A stretch of DNA of 64,000 nt, from NCBI GenBank assembly GCA_910583835.1, contig CAJTYM010000013.1, forward strand, positions 1-64,000. The letters are read 5' to 3'. Below the pieces are notes generated by a model. The model was given only the letters and a program-made list of their open reading frames with translations. It was not told the origin of the DNA and searched no databases. Source of the stretch: an uncultured Lachnospiraceae bacterium. GTDB lineage: Bacteria; Bacillota; Clostridia; Lachnospirales; Lachnospiraceae. Made by a program: the position numbers and the translations under genes. Shown one piece after another: positions 47,627 to 58,500 of the stretch; the first letter of the stretch is position 1; every line of letters begins with the position of its first letter.

Positions 47627-48508
47627 TCAGCGGGCGATTTCCAACCGCTCTTCCCTCACAAACATGGACTGATATTGTTTCATGTGGAACCTTTGGACAA
47701 ACAGTTCGCATTTGCACAAGAACAGATAATAAGGGTTAAGATTCTCGCCGTAAAGACTTTCAAAATTCCCCTGTCCTTTAGAAATTATTAAATCAGCATG
47801 ATATAAAACGTCTTTTGCTTGGTCACTAAGGCGTTTGATAATCGTACCCGGCGCAGCATTGCCGTTCCCCATGCATGGCACAAGCTTGGTCAGGCCAACT
47901 TCTTTGGCATCCTCCATAGTCGCATCATTGATGACTTCCCCTCCCCTGACAATTACCGTAATCTGCAGTTCTGGAAACTCCTCTTGCATATGCCTGATAA
48001 ATATTTTATCCAGCACTATCTCTCCGCAATTATCCGTCAGGTACGCCAAACTTCTGGCAGCCTGCAGATCCTCGCGGAACTTTAGGTATTCTGCCTGAGA
48101 AATACTCTGGCTGACTGCCTTTGCCAGCAGCTCCCCCAGCTTCTGCTCATTTACATCATCCACCGCAGAAAAATCAATATAATTTGCTGCGCAGACATAC
48201 TTGATGCACGCTTCCAAAGGATCTTCTGCCTCCCCAATCTGCTGCTCGATTTGGGGCTCCATGTTCAGCAGCAGCTGATTGTATTTATGCTTTTGCTCCT
48301 GGAAATCCTTGGCAGTTCCCCAGAACTCCTCATAAAGCCGCTCCAGCCGTTCCGTCAGCCCTGGGGAAGAATCTGTCTGGGCATATTTGTATAAGATTCC
48401 CAATACTTGATGCATGTACTCAGATTTCTTCTCTTCATCCGGGAATTGCCTGATTGCCAATTCTTCCTTAGATAAAATACACGATATGCACATGGCGCCT
48501 GCATTCAT
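47627..48508 (-). CDS. DUF89/ARMT1-like phosphatase
   Basis: A 293-residue damage-control phosphatase family protein. It has N-terminal C-I-S-C, then D-N-C-G-E-I-V-L-D-K with metal-binding aspartates, and K-G-Q-G-N-F-E-S-L. Related proteins remove phosphate from reactive sugar phosphates. It lies next to, and convergent with, a fructosamine kinase, another sugar-damage repair function, which suggests a theme but not an operon. The ATG at 48508 follows AAGGAG; the ORF itself opens at 48598. Confidence 0.88.
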   Translation of the reverse strand: MNAGAMCISCILSKEELAIRQFPDEEKKSEYMHQVLGILYKYAQTDSSPGLTERLERLYEEFWGTAKDFQEQKHKYNQLLLNMEPQIEQQIGEAEDPLEACIKYVCAANYIDFSAVDDVNEQKLGELLAKAVSQSISQAEYLKFREDLQAARSLAYLTDNCGEIVLDKIFIRHMQEEFPELQITVIVRGGEVINDATMEDAKEVGLTKLVPCMGNGNAAPGTIIKRLSDQAKDVLYHADLIISKGQGNFESLYGENLNPYYLFLCKCELFVQRFHMKQYQSMFVREERLEIAR

Positions 48509-48585
48509 AGTTCCCTGTCTCCTTATCTGTTTTATTAGTAAATAGTATAACAGTTCCCAGCTTTTAAGGCAAGTATAAGCGTTTT

Positions 48586-48599
48586 GTTGACAAATCAAC
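48586..48599. promoter_or_regulatory. MarR-type operator 1, over the -35 box
   Basis: GTTGACAAATCAAC is an inverted repeat (GTTGA...TCAAC) that includes the TTGACA of the promoter at 48587-48615. Binding here would block RNA polymerase. Confidence 0.6.
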
Positions 48600-48615
48600 C
48601 TTCATCTGTTATATT
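48587..48615 (+). promoter_or_regulatory. promoter of the MarR-ADH-ALDH operon
   Basis: TTGACA (48587-48592), 17-base spacer, TATATT (48610-48615). Confidence 0.8.
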
Positions 48616-48628
48616 CTGTTTGTCATTG

Positions 48629-48646
48629 ATGTTGACAGGTCAACAT
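48629..48646. promoter_or_regulatory. MarR-type operator 2
   Basis: ATGTTGACAGGTCAACAT is a perfect 18-bp palindrome just downstream of the -10 box. It shares the GTTGAC/GTCAAC half-sites with operator 1. Confidence 0.7.
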
Positions 48647-48695
48647 TCCTGCAAAAACGACAATGAGGAAGCTTATTGAGGAAAACGAGGTTTCT

Positions 48696-49205
48696 ATGGT
48701 TGAGCGATTTGAAAAACTGACGATTGGGGTCGCCCAGATTTATAAAAACATCCAACGAATCAAAAAATACCAGATGAATGAAATCGGCTTAAAGGGCACA
48801 CATGTCATGTGCATTTACTATCTTCACAACCATCCAGACGGATTGACAGCAGCGGATTTATGCGAAATATGCAAAGAGGACAAAGCTGGCATTTCCAGGA
48901 TATTATCGGACCTTGCACATGGCGGTTTTATCCGTTATGAGTCTGCCAATGATACGAAGTACCGCGCGAAAGCAGTTTTAACAGCGGAAGGCCAGACATG
49001 CGCCAACACCGTCAATGACATGATACTGCAGGCAACGCAAAAAGGCGGTGTCGGCATCAGCGAGGCGGAACGCGAAATATTTTACCGTGTGCTGTTTTTA
49101 ATTTCCGATAACCTGAATCAGCTATGCGCAGAACTGGAGCATTGTGAATCGTCCATGCCGTTTACACACCTGACAGATGAGAAAGGAGCCATACCACATG
49201 AATAA
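48696..49205 (+). CDS. MarR-family transcriptional regulator
   Basis: A 169-residue winged-helix regulator: a dimerisation helix, then T-A-A-D-L-C-E-I-C-K-E-D-K-A-G-I-S-R as the recognition segment and a Y-R-A-K-A wing. The frame opens at 48663, but ATG 48696 with GAGG upstream fits the family. Its stop overlaps the start of the alcohol dehydrogenase gene. Two palindromes at its promoter indicate autorepression together with the two downstream oxidoreductases. The inducer is unknown. Confidence 0.92.
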   Translation: MVERFEKLTIGVAQIYKNIQRIKKYQMNEIGLKGTHVMCIYYLHNHPDGLTAADLCEICKEDKAGISRILSDLAHGGFIRYESANDTKYRAKAVLTAEGQTCANTVNDMILQATQKGGVGISEAEREIFYRVLFLISDNLNQLCAELEHCESSMPFTHLTDEKGAIPHE

Positions 49206-50397
49206 ATTAAGAAAGTTCTATTGCAGGACATTCCAGGCAGCATTTAAGATTGCCATTCCCTTCCTTCCATACCGCAAGCCCAAAATCATCAAAAGCGTCA
49301 AGGGCATCCCGGAAGTCTTAAAAAAACACCGCAGCAACACTGTGCTGATAATCACGGATGCCGGAATCCGCAAATTGGGGCTGACCACGCGTCTGGAACG
49401 GGCGCTTTCTGCCAATGGCATTAAATTTGCCATCTATGACAAGACAGTTGCCAACCCCACCACTGCAAACGTCGCGGAAGCTGTGGAATTATACCTTTCC
49501 CAAAATTGCAGCTCCATCATCGGCTTTGGCGGCGGTTCCAGCATGGACTGTGCCAAAGCGGTCGGCGCCAGGATTGCCAAACCAAAGCAGTCTCTCTCCA
49601 AAATGAAAGGTATCTTAAAAGTACATAAAAAACTTCCTCTATTAATAGCCATTCCCACCACCGCCGGAACTGGCAGTGAGACCACTTTGGCAGCAGTAAT
49701 TACAGATGCGCAGACTAGGCATAAATATGCCATCAATGATTTTCCGCTGATTCCTAAATACGCCGTATTGGATCCCAAGGTCACGGTAAGCCTGCCCCCA
49801 TTCGTCACGGCCACCACCGGAATGGATGCACTGACCCATGCCGTGGAAGCCTATATCGGCAACTCCACCACCCATGGAACAAGAAAAGATGCTTTACTGG
49901 CCGTCAAACTCATTTTTGAGAACCTGGGCACTGCTTATGAGAACGGCAGCGACATCGATGCCCGGCGCAACATGCTGAAAGCCTCTTTCTATGCAGGATG
50001 TGCATTTACCAAATCTTATGTGGGATATGTCCATGCCGTGGCACATTCCCTGGGCGGGCAGTATAATGTCCCGCATGGCCTGGCAAATGCAGTCCTTCTG
50101 CCCTTTGTCTTAGAATCCTATGGAGCCAGCATCCATAAAAAGTTACGCCGTCTGGCAATAGAAGCTGGCATTGCAGATAAGGAAACACCGCCAGAAGAAG
50201 CTGCCCAGGCATTTATCGATGCTGTCATTGATATGAAAAGAAGATTTGACATTCCTGACACCATTAGCGAAATCAAAGAGGAAGATATTCCCAAACTTTC
50301 TCACTATGCTGATAAGGAAGCTAATCCCCTCTATCCGGTTCCGGTGTTGATGAATGCCAAAGAATTGGAGCAGTTCTATTATCTGCTCATGGAATAA
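49198..50397 (+). CDS. iron-containing alcohol dehydrogenase
   Basis: A 399-residue group III NAD(P)-dependent alcohol dehydrogenase. The N-terminal Rossmann part has G-F-G-G-G-S-S-M-D. The metal site has G-M-D-A-L-T-H-A-V-E-A-Y and H-A-V-A-H-S-L-G-G-Q-Y-N-V-P-H-G. The ORF opens at 49177, but ATG 49198 follows AAAGGAG. It is translationally coupled to marR and followed by an aldehyde dehydrogenase, giving an alcohol-to-aldehyde-to-acid or reverse route. Substrate not readable. Confidence 0.95.
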   Translation: MNKLRKFYCRTFQAAFKIAIPFLPYRKPKIIKSVKGIPEVLKKHRSNTVLIITDAGIRKLGLTTRLERALSANGIKFAIYDKTVANPTTANVAEAVELYLSQNCSSIIGFGGGSSMDCAKAVGARIAKPKQSLSKMKGILKVHKKLPLLIAIPTTAGTGSETTLAAVITDAQTRHKYAINDFPLIPKYAVLDPKVTVSLPPFVTATTGMDALTHAVEAYIGNSTTHGTRKDALLAVKLIFENLGTAYENGSDIDARRNMLKASFYAGCAFTKSYVGYVHAVAHSLGGQYNVPHGLANAVLLPFVLESYGASIHKKLRRLAIEAGIADKETPPEEAAQAFIDAVIDMKRRFDIPDTISEIKEEDIPKLSHYADKEANPLYPVPVLMNAKELEQFYYLLME

Positions 50398-50466
50398 ATG
50401 CCTAGCAAACAATGCGGAAACAAGTACTCCAAAACCAACAGCAATAGTTTAAGGATGGATTTAATT

Positions 50467-51846
50467 ATGAATGAAATGGATATAAAACAGACGATAAGTA
50501 TGCAGAAAACTTTTTTTGCCACCGGTGTGACACTGGACATAGACTATCGGATAAATGCTCTCAAGAAACTTAAATCCTGCATTAATAAGTATGAAAATGA
50601 TATAATTGAGGCAATTCACAAAGATTTAGGAAAGAGCCGTTTTGAAAGCTATATGTGTGAAATCGGGCTGACGCTCAGCGAAATCAGCTATATGCTGAAA
50701 CATATCCGCTCCTTTGCCAGAGAAAAAAGAGTCCGCACGCCGCTCTCACAATTCCATTCCAGAAGCTTCAAAAAACCCTCCCCCTATGGGACGGTATTGA
50801 TTATGAGCCCCTGGAATTACCCATTCCTGCTGACACTTGACCCTTTGGTGGATGCCATTGCTGCCGGAAATACTGCGGTGATAAAGCCAAGCGCATATTC
50901 CCCGCACACCAGCCAGGTTATCCTGGACATCATTGAAAAATGCTTTGACAGGGAATATGTCTCGGTTATCACTGGAGGGCGCAAAGAAAATACCTGCCTC
51001 CTCAGCCAGCAGTTCGACTATATTTTCTTTACCGGCAGCCAGTCCGTGGGCAAGGAAGTGATGCGGCACGCTGCCGCCAACCTCACGCCGGTCACGCTGG
51101 AACTGGGCGGCAAAAGCCCCTGCATCGTGGAGAAGACAGCCAACCTTAAACTGGCGGCAAAACGAATTGTCTTCGGCAAATTCCTCAACTGCGGTCAGAC
51201 CTGCGTAGCGCCCGACTATATTTACTGCGATGCCGCCATTAAGGAACGGCTGCTTACCGAGATTAAGAAACAGATAGAAATTCAGTTCGGCACAGCGCCG
51301 CTGCAAAATAAAAATTATGGGAAGATTATCAATGAAAAACATTTTCAGCGGTTATTGGCATTGATAGATACAGACAAGATTATCCATGGCGGACAGTCCG
51401 ATGCGAAAGCATTGCGCATTGAACCAACGGTATTGGACAATGTTTCTTTCTCTGACAATGTCATGCAGGAGGAAATCTTCGGTCCGCTGCTTCCGGTACT
51501 GACCTACGATTCCCTTGACAAAGCCATGCAGCAGATAAACAGCCTGCCCCATCCCCTGGCATTATACATTTTCACTTCCGATAAACGCGCTGCCAGAAAA
51601 GTCACCGCCCAATGCGGATTTGGCGGCGGCTGTATCAATGACACTGTTATCCACCTTGCCACCAGTGAATTGGGATTTGGCGGATTCGGTGAGAGCGGTA
51701 TGGGCTCTTACCATGGAAAAGACGGTTTTGCCACCTTCTCCCACTATAAAAGCATTGTGGACAAGAAAACATGGCTTGATTTGCCTATGCGCTACCAGCC
51801 ATACAAGGATATTAACGAGAAACTGGTACGGCTTTTCCTGAAATAA
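50467..51846 (+). CDS. aldehyde dehydrogenase (class 3-like)
   Basis: A 459-residue NAD(P)-dependent aldehyde dehydrogenase without the usual long N-terminal arm. It has M-S-P-W-N-Y-P-F, the catalytic glutamate in L-E-L-G-G-K-S-P, and the nucleophilic cysteine in N-C-G-Q-T-C-V-A-P-D-Y. A C-terminal hydrophobic/basic end resembles class 3 enzymes. ATG 50467 after AAGGATGG is preferred to the open start at 50398. Last gene of the MarR-controlled operon. Confidence 0.93.
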   Translation: MNEMDIKQTISMQKTFFATGVTLDIDYRINALKKLKSCINKYENDIIEAIHKDLGKSRFESYMCEIGLTLSEISYMLKHIRSFAREKRVRTPLSQFHSRSFKKPSPYGTVLIMSPWNYPFLLTLDPLVDAIAAGNTAVIKPSAYSPHTSQVILDIIEKCFDREYVSVITGGRKENTCLLSQQFDYIFFTGSQSVGKEVMRHAAANLTPVTLELGGKSPCIVEKTANLKLAAKRIVFGKFLNCGQTCVAPDYIYCDAAIKERLLTEIKKQIEIQFGTAPLQNKNYGKIINEKHFQRLLALIDTDKIIHGGQSDAKALRIEPTVLDNVSFSDNVMQEEIFGPLLPVLTYDSLDKAMQQINSLPHPLALYIFTSDKRAARKVTAQCGFGGGCINDTVIHLATSELGFGGFGESGMGSYHGKDGFATFSHYKSIVDKKTWLDLPMRYQPYKDINEKLVRLFLK

Positions 51847-51877
51847 AACTCTTTGAATCAGTATGGGGTGACGAAAC

Positions 51878-52570
51878 ATGTATAAAATTTTGATGGTTGA
51901 TGACGATGCAATGATATTGAAAGATAACCAGACGTATTTTTCCACCATGGGTTATGAAGTTGCCTGTGCAGGCACTGCCAGAGAAGCAGAAAAAATTATC
52001 TTATCCAATGCCTTAGACTGTGTCATTTTAGATGTGGACCTGCCTGATATGAGCGGATTCACGTTGTGTGAAAAAATACGCACCAAAACAGGCCTCCCGA
52101 TTGTCTTTCTTTCCGGCTATACAGAAGAGGAAAACCGTATCCGCGGATTGTCCGTGGGCGGAGATGATTATGTGTGCAAACCTTACAGCCTGCGGGAATT
52201 GGAGCTTCGGGTACAGGCGCGCATCCGCTCTGGCAGGGCAGCCAAACCGCCAGAAACACTGGTATATGGGCATTTTTCCATTTATCCGTCCTCCTGCAGT
52301 GCAAGCTATGGTACACGTTCCGTTGATTTTTCTTCTTACGAATTTGACGTACTGTATTTCCTTGCCAAACATCCGGGAGAAATCTTTACCCCGGACCAGA
52401 TTTACGATTCTGTTTGGAAGGCGCCAATTAATAAAGGGCAGAAATCCTTACAGGTTATCATGGGGCGCATCCGTAAGAAACTCTATGAGATTTGTCCCCA
52501 ACATGACTACATCCAGACCAAACGCTACAAAGGCTATCTGTTTGTCCCTGAACAGGAAACTGCCCTATAA
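51878..52570 (+). CDS. OmpR/PhoB-family response regulator
   Basis: A 230-residue two-domain regulator. The receiver has D8-D9-D10 and phosphoacceptor Asp52 (V-I-L-D-V-D-L-P), and the C-terminal winged helix ends R-Y-K-G-Y-L-F-V. No histidine kinase is adjacent. The nearest sensor gene is the 7TM-DISM protein at 62741, past the two large exported proteins. It starts 31 bases after the aldehyde dehydrogenase stop and may be cotranscribed. It converges on the giant surface gene. Confidence 0.9.
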   Translation: MYKILMVDDDAMILKDNQTYFSTMGYEVACAGTAREAEKIILSNALDCVILDVDLPDMSGFTLCEKIRTKTGLPIVFLSGYTEEENRIRGLSVGGDDYVCKPYSLRELELRVQARIRSGRAAKPPETLVYGHFSIYPSSCSASYGTRSVDFSSYEFDVLYFLAKHPGEIFTPDQIYDSVWKAPINKGQKSLQVIMGRIRKKLYEICPQHDYIQTKRYKGYLFVPEQETAL

Positions 52571-52575
52571 ACATT

Positions 52576-55500
52576 TTATTTCACTTTCATATAAATCTTC
52601 ACAGATTTCTTGCCGACTTTGATAGTTACCGCCTTGCTGTCTTTTTTCTTGCCTTTCAGCGTCAATGTAATCTTTCCTTTCTTTACCGAGCACTTCTCCA
52701 GCTTGACAATCTTTGAACTGACTTTGACGGTATCTGTCGTTGCCTTTTTCTTATTCTGTGCTGTTACATTTAAGACAACATTTACTTTCTTGCCCTTTTT
52801 CACAGAAATTGGTTTCTTCTTCGTTGTTCCTGTTTTCGCTGTGATTTTTTTGGCTGGATTTTGTATGGTCACTTTAATCTTGGAGCTCACAGCTTTTCCA
52901 GCAGCATTTTTAGATTTCAGGACAACGGTCGTACTGTTGCCTCTTACCGCTTTCTTCGCCGCTGTAATTTTCACCTTGCTTCCTGTTATCACAGCTTTGG
53001 ATACCACGGATTTGCCGGAAACGGAGACCGTCACCTTTTCTGATTGTTGTGCCATCTTGTCTTTCTGGGGCGTAAAGCCAATGGTGGCCGACTTACCTGG
53101 TGCAATTACCGCCGAGGCCTTTTTCAATGCAATCTTGCTTGTGCCGGCTTTCACCTTGACATCTGTATTGGGTTTGTCCGTATTCGGCTTATCCGTATTG
53201 GGCTTATCCGTATTGGGCTTATCTGTATTCGGTTGCCCCGTTACTGTCACATCAATGTCCGCTGTCACGCCTGAAGCCGGATAATAAGCGTATATTTTCG
53301 CCTTGCCGTTGCCAGTTCCGGTGACTGTACCTTTGCCATCCACAGATGCAATATCTGCATCGGAGGAATAGAACCGTACCTCTCCCGCGATGCCGTTCCA
53401 TGGCGCCGCCTTTACCTCAAGCGCTGCTGTCTTGCCATAGCCGAGCGCAATCTCCTTGCCGTCATTTATCTGTGCGCAGATCGGCGACAGGGACGTCAGT
53501 TTCGTATTCGTTTCTGCCACTGTCTTTGTGCCATCGGAAATTGCGAATCTAAGCCGTATCACGCCCATATTATCAGCAAAATCATCGATTGCCGGCTCAA
53601 ACGGCAGCTCAAACGATTTTTCTTCCCCCGATGCCAGCGCAGGAATCGCTGCTGTCCCATAGACTTTGCCCATCTTTCCGTCTTCGCCGCATATGCCAAA
53701 GGCAGCCTGGTATTCCTTAGCGACCGCGTTGCCCGTATTCTTTACTGTCACGGCCAGATAAGGCTGGGCAGCATTCCACAGCACCTGGGTATCTGTGAAT
53801 TCCAGATTGCTGTTGTATGGAACATCCACTGCTGCACTGTTAACCGTTTGATGCGCCACGCCCATCTCCTGCACTTCTACCATAATCTGCGTATCGGCAA
53901 GTTCTTGGGGAATATCCCAGAATGCTGTTACTTTCTGTGTTTCACCGGAACCTAGAACTGTCTCTTCCTCACCGCTGTCAACAAGCGTCTGCGCACCATC
54001 TTTTACCTGATACACCCTATACTGGAAGCCTTCGGACGTCAGCAGTCCATTATTGACCACATCAAATTCAATCCGTCCCACTTCCCCGCTTGCCAAAGTA
54101 TCTGGAAGCTTGATATACCCCTCATCCACTTCAATAGAGCCCATTGTCTCAAATTCAATCTCAACCAGCTTGTTCGCGCTGTAAGACATTCCTCCATTCT
54201 CATTGATGTACTGCTCATAATAATTGGATACGGCGCTGATATTGCTCTCACGGTCCATGTAAAGGCTCAGCTCATCAATGACTTTTCCATTGTCCGTAAT
54301 CTGCACGGCCTTGCCAAAGCCCCAGTCCTGCGCTAAATCAATGCTGTCTCCCTCTGCTGCAGCATCCGCGCTGCCAGAGGCGCCAGTTCCATCTCCCAGC
54401 CATCTTCTGTAACATACTCCGTACAGCTCAACGCCGGCGCTCTTCTCATCTTTCGTGCCGAAATCCGTAAAGAACACATAAATGTCCTTGCCGTTTGACG
54501 TCAGGGTATAATTGGAGACACTTGTCTGCATTCCTTCCCTCTGGCTGAAGTTCGCGCAGTCCGTCTGCACTGTGCCGTCTGCCAGGTCCTGATACACGCT
54601 GCCATCGTAATATTCGGTATCCGTAATGCCCAGGTCTGTTGCACTCTTCTTGTACCAGTCTTTATAAGCCCTTGCTTCCTGGTTGTCCGTGCCGGAAGGG
54701 ATATAGCCATTGCGATAAACATCTTTGTCAATACTCACACTGACTGCCTGTCCGCTGTCGCTCTCAGAAGCGGAAATCTCAATTTTCTCCGTGCTCGTGC
54801 CGAAAAGGGCCTCTAAAATTTCCGTGGCATCCGCCATCTGGAACAGATATCCTTCCTCCAGCCAGGTCAGGTATACCGTTCCATCGATATCGGTAAGTTT
54901 GGGGCTCGACTGGCTGAGCGCATCGTTCGTTACCTGAATCGGAAAATATTCCTGGTTCTTGGTGATATTATAAATATTCAGGTACAGCTCCCTGTCCCCT
55001 TTCGTCTCGAAATTTGTATCGCCATCCACGGTATAGGCAGAAAGCATATACGTGTCGCCATCCAGTTTGGCAGTGACAGCCTGGTAATCCATTACAAGCG
55101 GGTCTGACAGCAGCGAATGGCGTATATTAAGCAATTCTTCCCTATTCTCTGCATTCCCCGAGATAAACTCCCGGTTCTGCAAATCATATGCCATATAGGA
55201 CATCGTGGAATAAACCCCGCCAAAATCCAACAGTTCTTCCTCTTCCTGCACCTGGCTCAAATCCCGTTTCATATAGCTGCAATACAGGATGCCGTCTGCC
55301 ACCTGAAGCTTCGGCGACAGGTTACAGTATTTATCTTCTACCATCACAATTTCCTCACCCATCGTATTGCTTTCAATATCATACACGGCTGCCGAAATAC
55401 CCAGCGCATTGAGTTTACTAACCGTACTGTCCTCTGCGGTAAATTCACGGTCCGCATCTGCCCACACAACCATGACTTTCTCTTTGCCATCCGCGCCCAT

Positions 55501-58500
55501 TCCGCGGATAACGCTCGGCGTGGTATCCACGGTGCCGTCATCTGCGACAAACTTGGGCATTGACCAGCTTTGCCCATCATAAACAGCATAGTACAATGCA
55601 GCGCGGTTGCTCTCTTCGCCTTTCCCCCGGCTGCCGATAAATACAATCATCTGTCTGCCGTTATCGTCCAGTGCAATAATCTGCGGCCGCGTATGCTCTG
55701 CTGCACCGTCCAAAAGCGTGCTCACTCTCACAAGACCGGGCGTTGCCCTGAGCATGGAACTTCTGCCAAAATCCGACATGTCTGAGGTTCCCATGTCATA
55801 TTCATGTTCCACGAGACGCTCATGCTCACTGTATGTCTTTAAGATTTTGTCCCCATTTTCATTCCAGGAAAATGCCTGTTCTGCCATAGTCCCTGTATTG
55901 CCTTTGTTGAGGGAGAATACCTGCGCAGCCTGCCTTCCATTCTCCATCCCTAGGTCGCTCTCGTCCAAAAGCCCGCCGAAGAAACTATAACTTGTCCTGT
56001 TTTCCAGACTGCCCCAGCCTTTCGTAACACTGTAAAAATCCATATTCACAGATATGAACAGCAGGTCAAACCCAATTCCTCCGGCTGAGCCAATCAAGAA
56101 GCCTCCACGTTTGTCATTCGCACCGAGGTCCCCCATATTGATGTCAAGCTGAATCTTCAGCGAGACATAACCCCGCGCGGAGAGGACGCCGCAAAGCCCT
56201 ACCCCTACCTGGATTTTTCCAGAAGCCATCACGCTCTGCGTGGCTTTCGCTTCGGAAGAAAGGCGTTCTGCAAGATTCCCGGAATAATTGTCAAAGTCAC
56301 CTGCCGTCATCGCTGCCCTGCCCGCTCCAGTAGAATAGGCAACCGTCAGGTCTGCCTGCAGCGTGGCGGAAAAATTCAAAAATGCCGGCACAGACGCCAC
56401 CAGTGTGTACGCCGTCATATTGAAGGTAACCGTGCCGCCTACGGCAACCCCTCCCGAGATAAACTGAAAATCCCCGATTTCCGGGTTATACAGGAAATCG
56501 AACACAAGGACTACGGCATCACTTACCTGCCACATCGGCTCCTTTTCGTTCATCTTGGCGACGGCTCCCTTGGCCTTGCTGGTACTGTCTGCTTTCATAT
56601 CCTTAATTTTATTCTCTACTTCTTTTTTCTCTGCCTTTAAGTCTGTCTCCCCTTCCTTGGTGGAGCCCTCTTCTTTGCCGAGGATAATTTCTTCGGCATT
56701 CGCCTTATCGGAGCGCACTGCGTTCATGAAATTGTCGTACATCCCCGCTTTATCCATGCCGGAGGGCTGTCCGGTGTTGCCCATGGTAAAGTTGGCCCCA
56801 ATCTGCAGCGTATAGCCGTTGCCGTCTGCCCAGCGGTTCTTGCCAAAGGTAAGCAGCCCCGACTGCGTGCTCGATGTTGCCTTGCCCAGAAGCGGTATAT
56901 CCGCACTGATGGAATCATCTTTCACGTCATAATATTTCGGCTGTGTCAGCACATTCTCCACATAAAAGACAAGGCCGGTATCCACGTCCGGGTATTCAAT
57001 ATTCCAGTCAATGCCGGTAACCGGCTCTCCCTCATTGTTTAAGATATCTTTACCGTCCCAGTCTTTGCCGGCGGCAGAATACATTTTTTCCGAATCCACA
57101 AGCCGGACCTTTATCCTGTCTCCATTGAAAAAACTGTCCGCCATACCCGGAATCTTGCACACAAAATGGTTCTTGTTATCCGGGTCTTCCATGGCGCGGT
57201 ATTCCGTTGTCCTTCCAGCCACCGTATAGACGGTAAACACTGCCTCCTTAACATTCCTTCCATAAGTGTCCACAGTTGCCGAGACTGTAAATATGTCGTC
57301 ATAGATATTGACGGAATTGGGCTTGACTCCGCCGTTCGACTGTACATGGCTTGGGTTGTCGTAGGTGTAATCAATGCTGGTTACCCTCGGTGCATGGCTT
57401 GGGTAGCCGATATCTACATTCCCCTGGCTTACCGTATAAATCCCCTTTTCCTTATCCTCGTTGGTATCGGACAGTTTCACATCTATAATCTGGCCGTTGG
57501 TAACTCCATTAGAGGCAAAGACCGGAATCACATCTCCGGCAACGCCCATGATACCTTCCAACTCATAATATCCCGTCGCATCTGAAACGGAGGATACAGA
57601 CTCTACATAAGGTTTATTGTCCGCATCCAGATCCTGCGTTCCTTTGCCAATCGAGAGCGTGTATCCCGCAACTGGAAGAGGCTGTGGATTTGTCCCATTA
57701 TCGCGGATGGGCATAAAGGAAGACGTAAGATTCCCACTGACCGCATACTTTTTCAGTTCATCCCTTGCCACCTCTGATACGCCTATCTCGTATAGATTGT
57801 CTTTTGCATCCGATTCTGCCACAAACTGGAACAGCTGTGTGGTATAAGTGGTATTGCCCGACTTCTTCTTAATCGTTGGACGGTACGCCGTCTTCCCCTT
57901 GCCGCCCTCTTTTTCCAATATCCTTATCATGTATTCCTTGCCTGATACCGGAGCCATCTTCTCTAACGCTGTCTTGCCTTGAGGATTGACATTCAAGAAA
58001 TACCGTCCTTTTAAGTAATTATATTCTGTACCAAGTTTTTCTAACTCGCTCTGGGGAATCAGCCCCTGGATTTCCAAATGTGCTTCTGCAGACGAATCCA
58101 TATGTATCTCAATCGCATTGCTTTTTTCCTGTATCACCGGACGGATTCGATAATAATCTTTACCCATGCTTCCATCTAAAAACAATTGCCGGGTGCTTGT
58201 AATCTTGTCAAAATGTTCTCCATCCGTAGAAAATTCATACCCTGTCACTTCATATTTATCCGCGTCCTCTGCTACGGCATCCAACGTGATGGTATCTCCC
58301 TCATGAAACGTATAGACGCCGTTCTGTGAAAGCTGGGAATCCTTAAAATGACCATTTCCTCCTGTCGAAGGCAATACCTCCACCGTTATATCGTTGTGGG
58401 CGAGGATGGGCTTAAATTTGAGATTCTGCTTATAGCCATAGCTCAGTGGATCTGAAGCTGTGACCCCTCCTTGCATCTCTCCAATCCATCGCAGGAAATA

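Noticed and set aside
53161..53233. CRISPR or iteron array
   Set aside because: 15-base units are contiguous and encode a proline-rich linker; there are no spacers and no replication gene.
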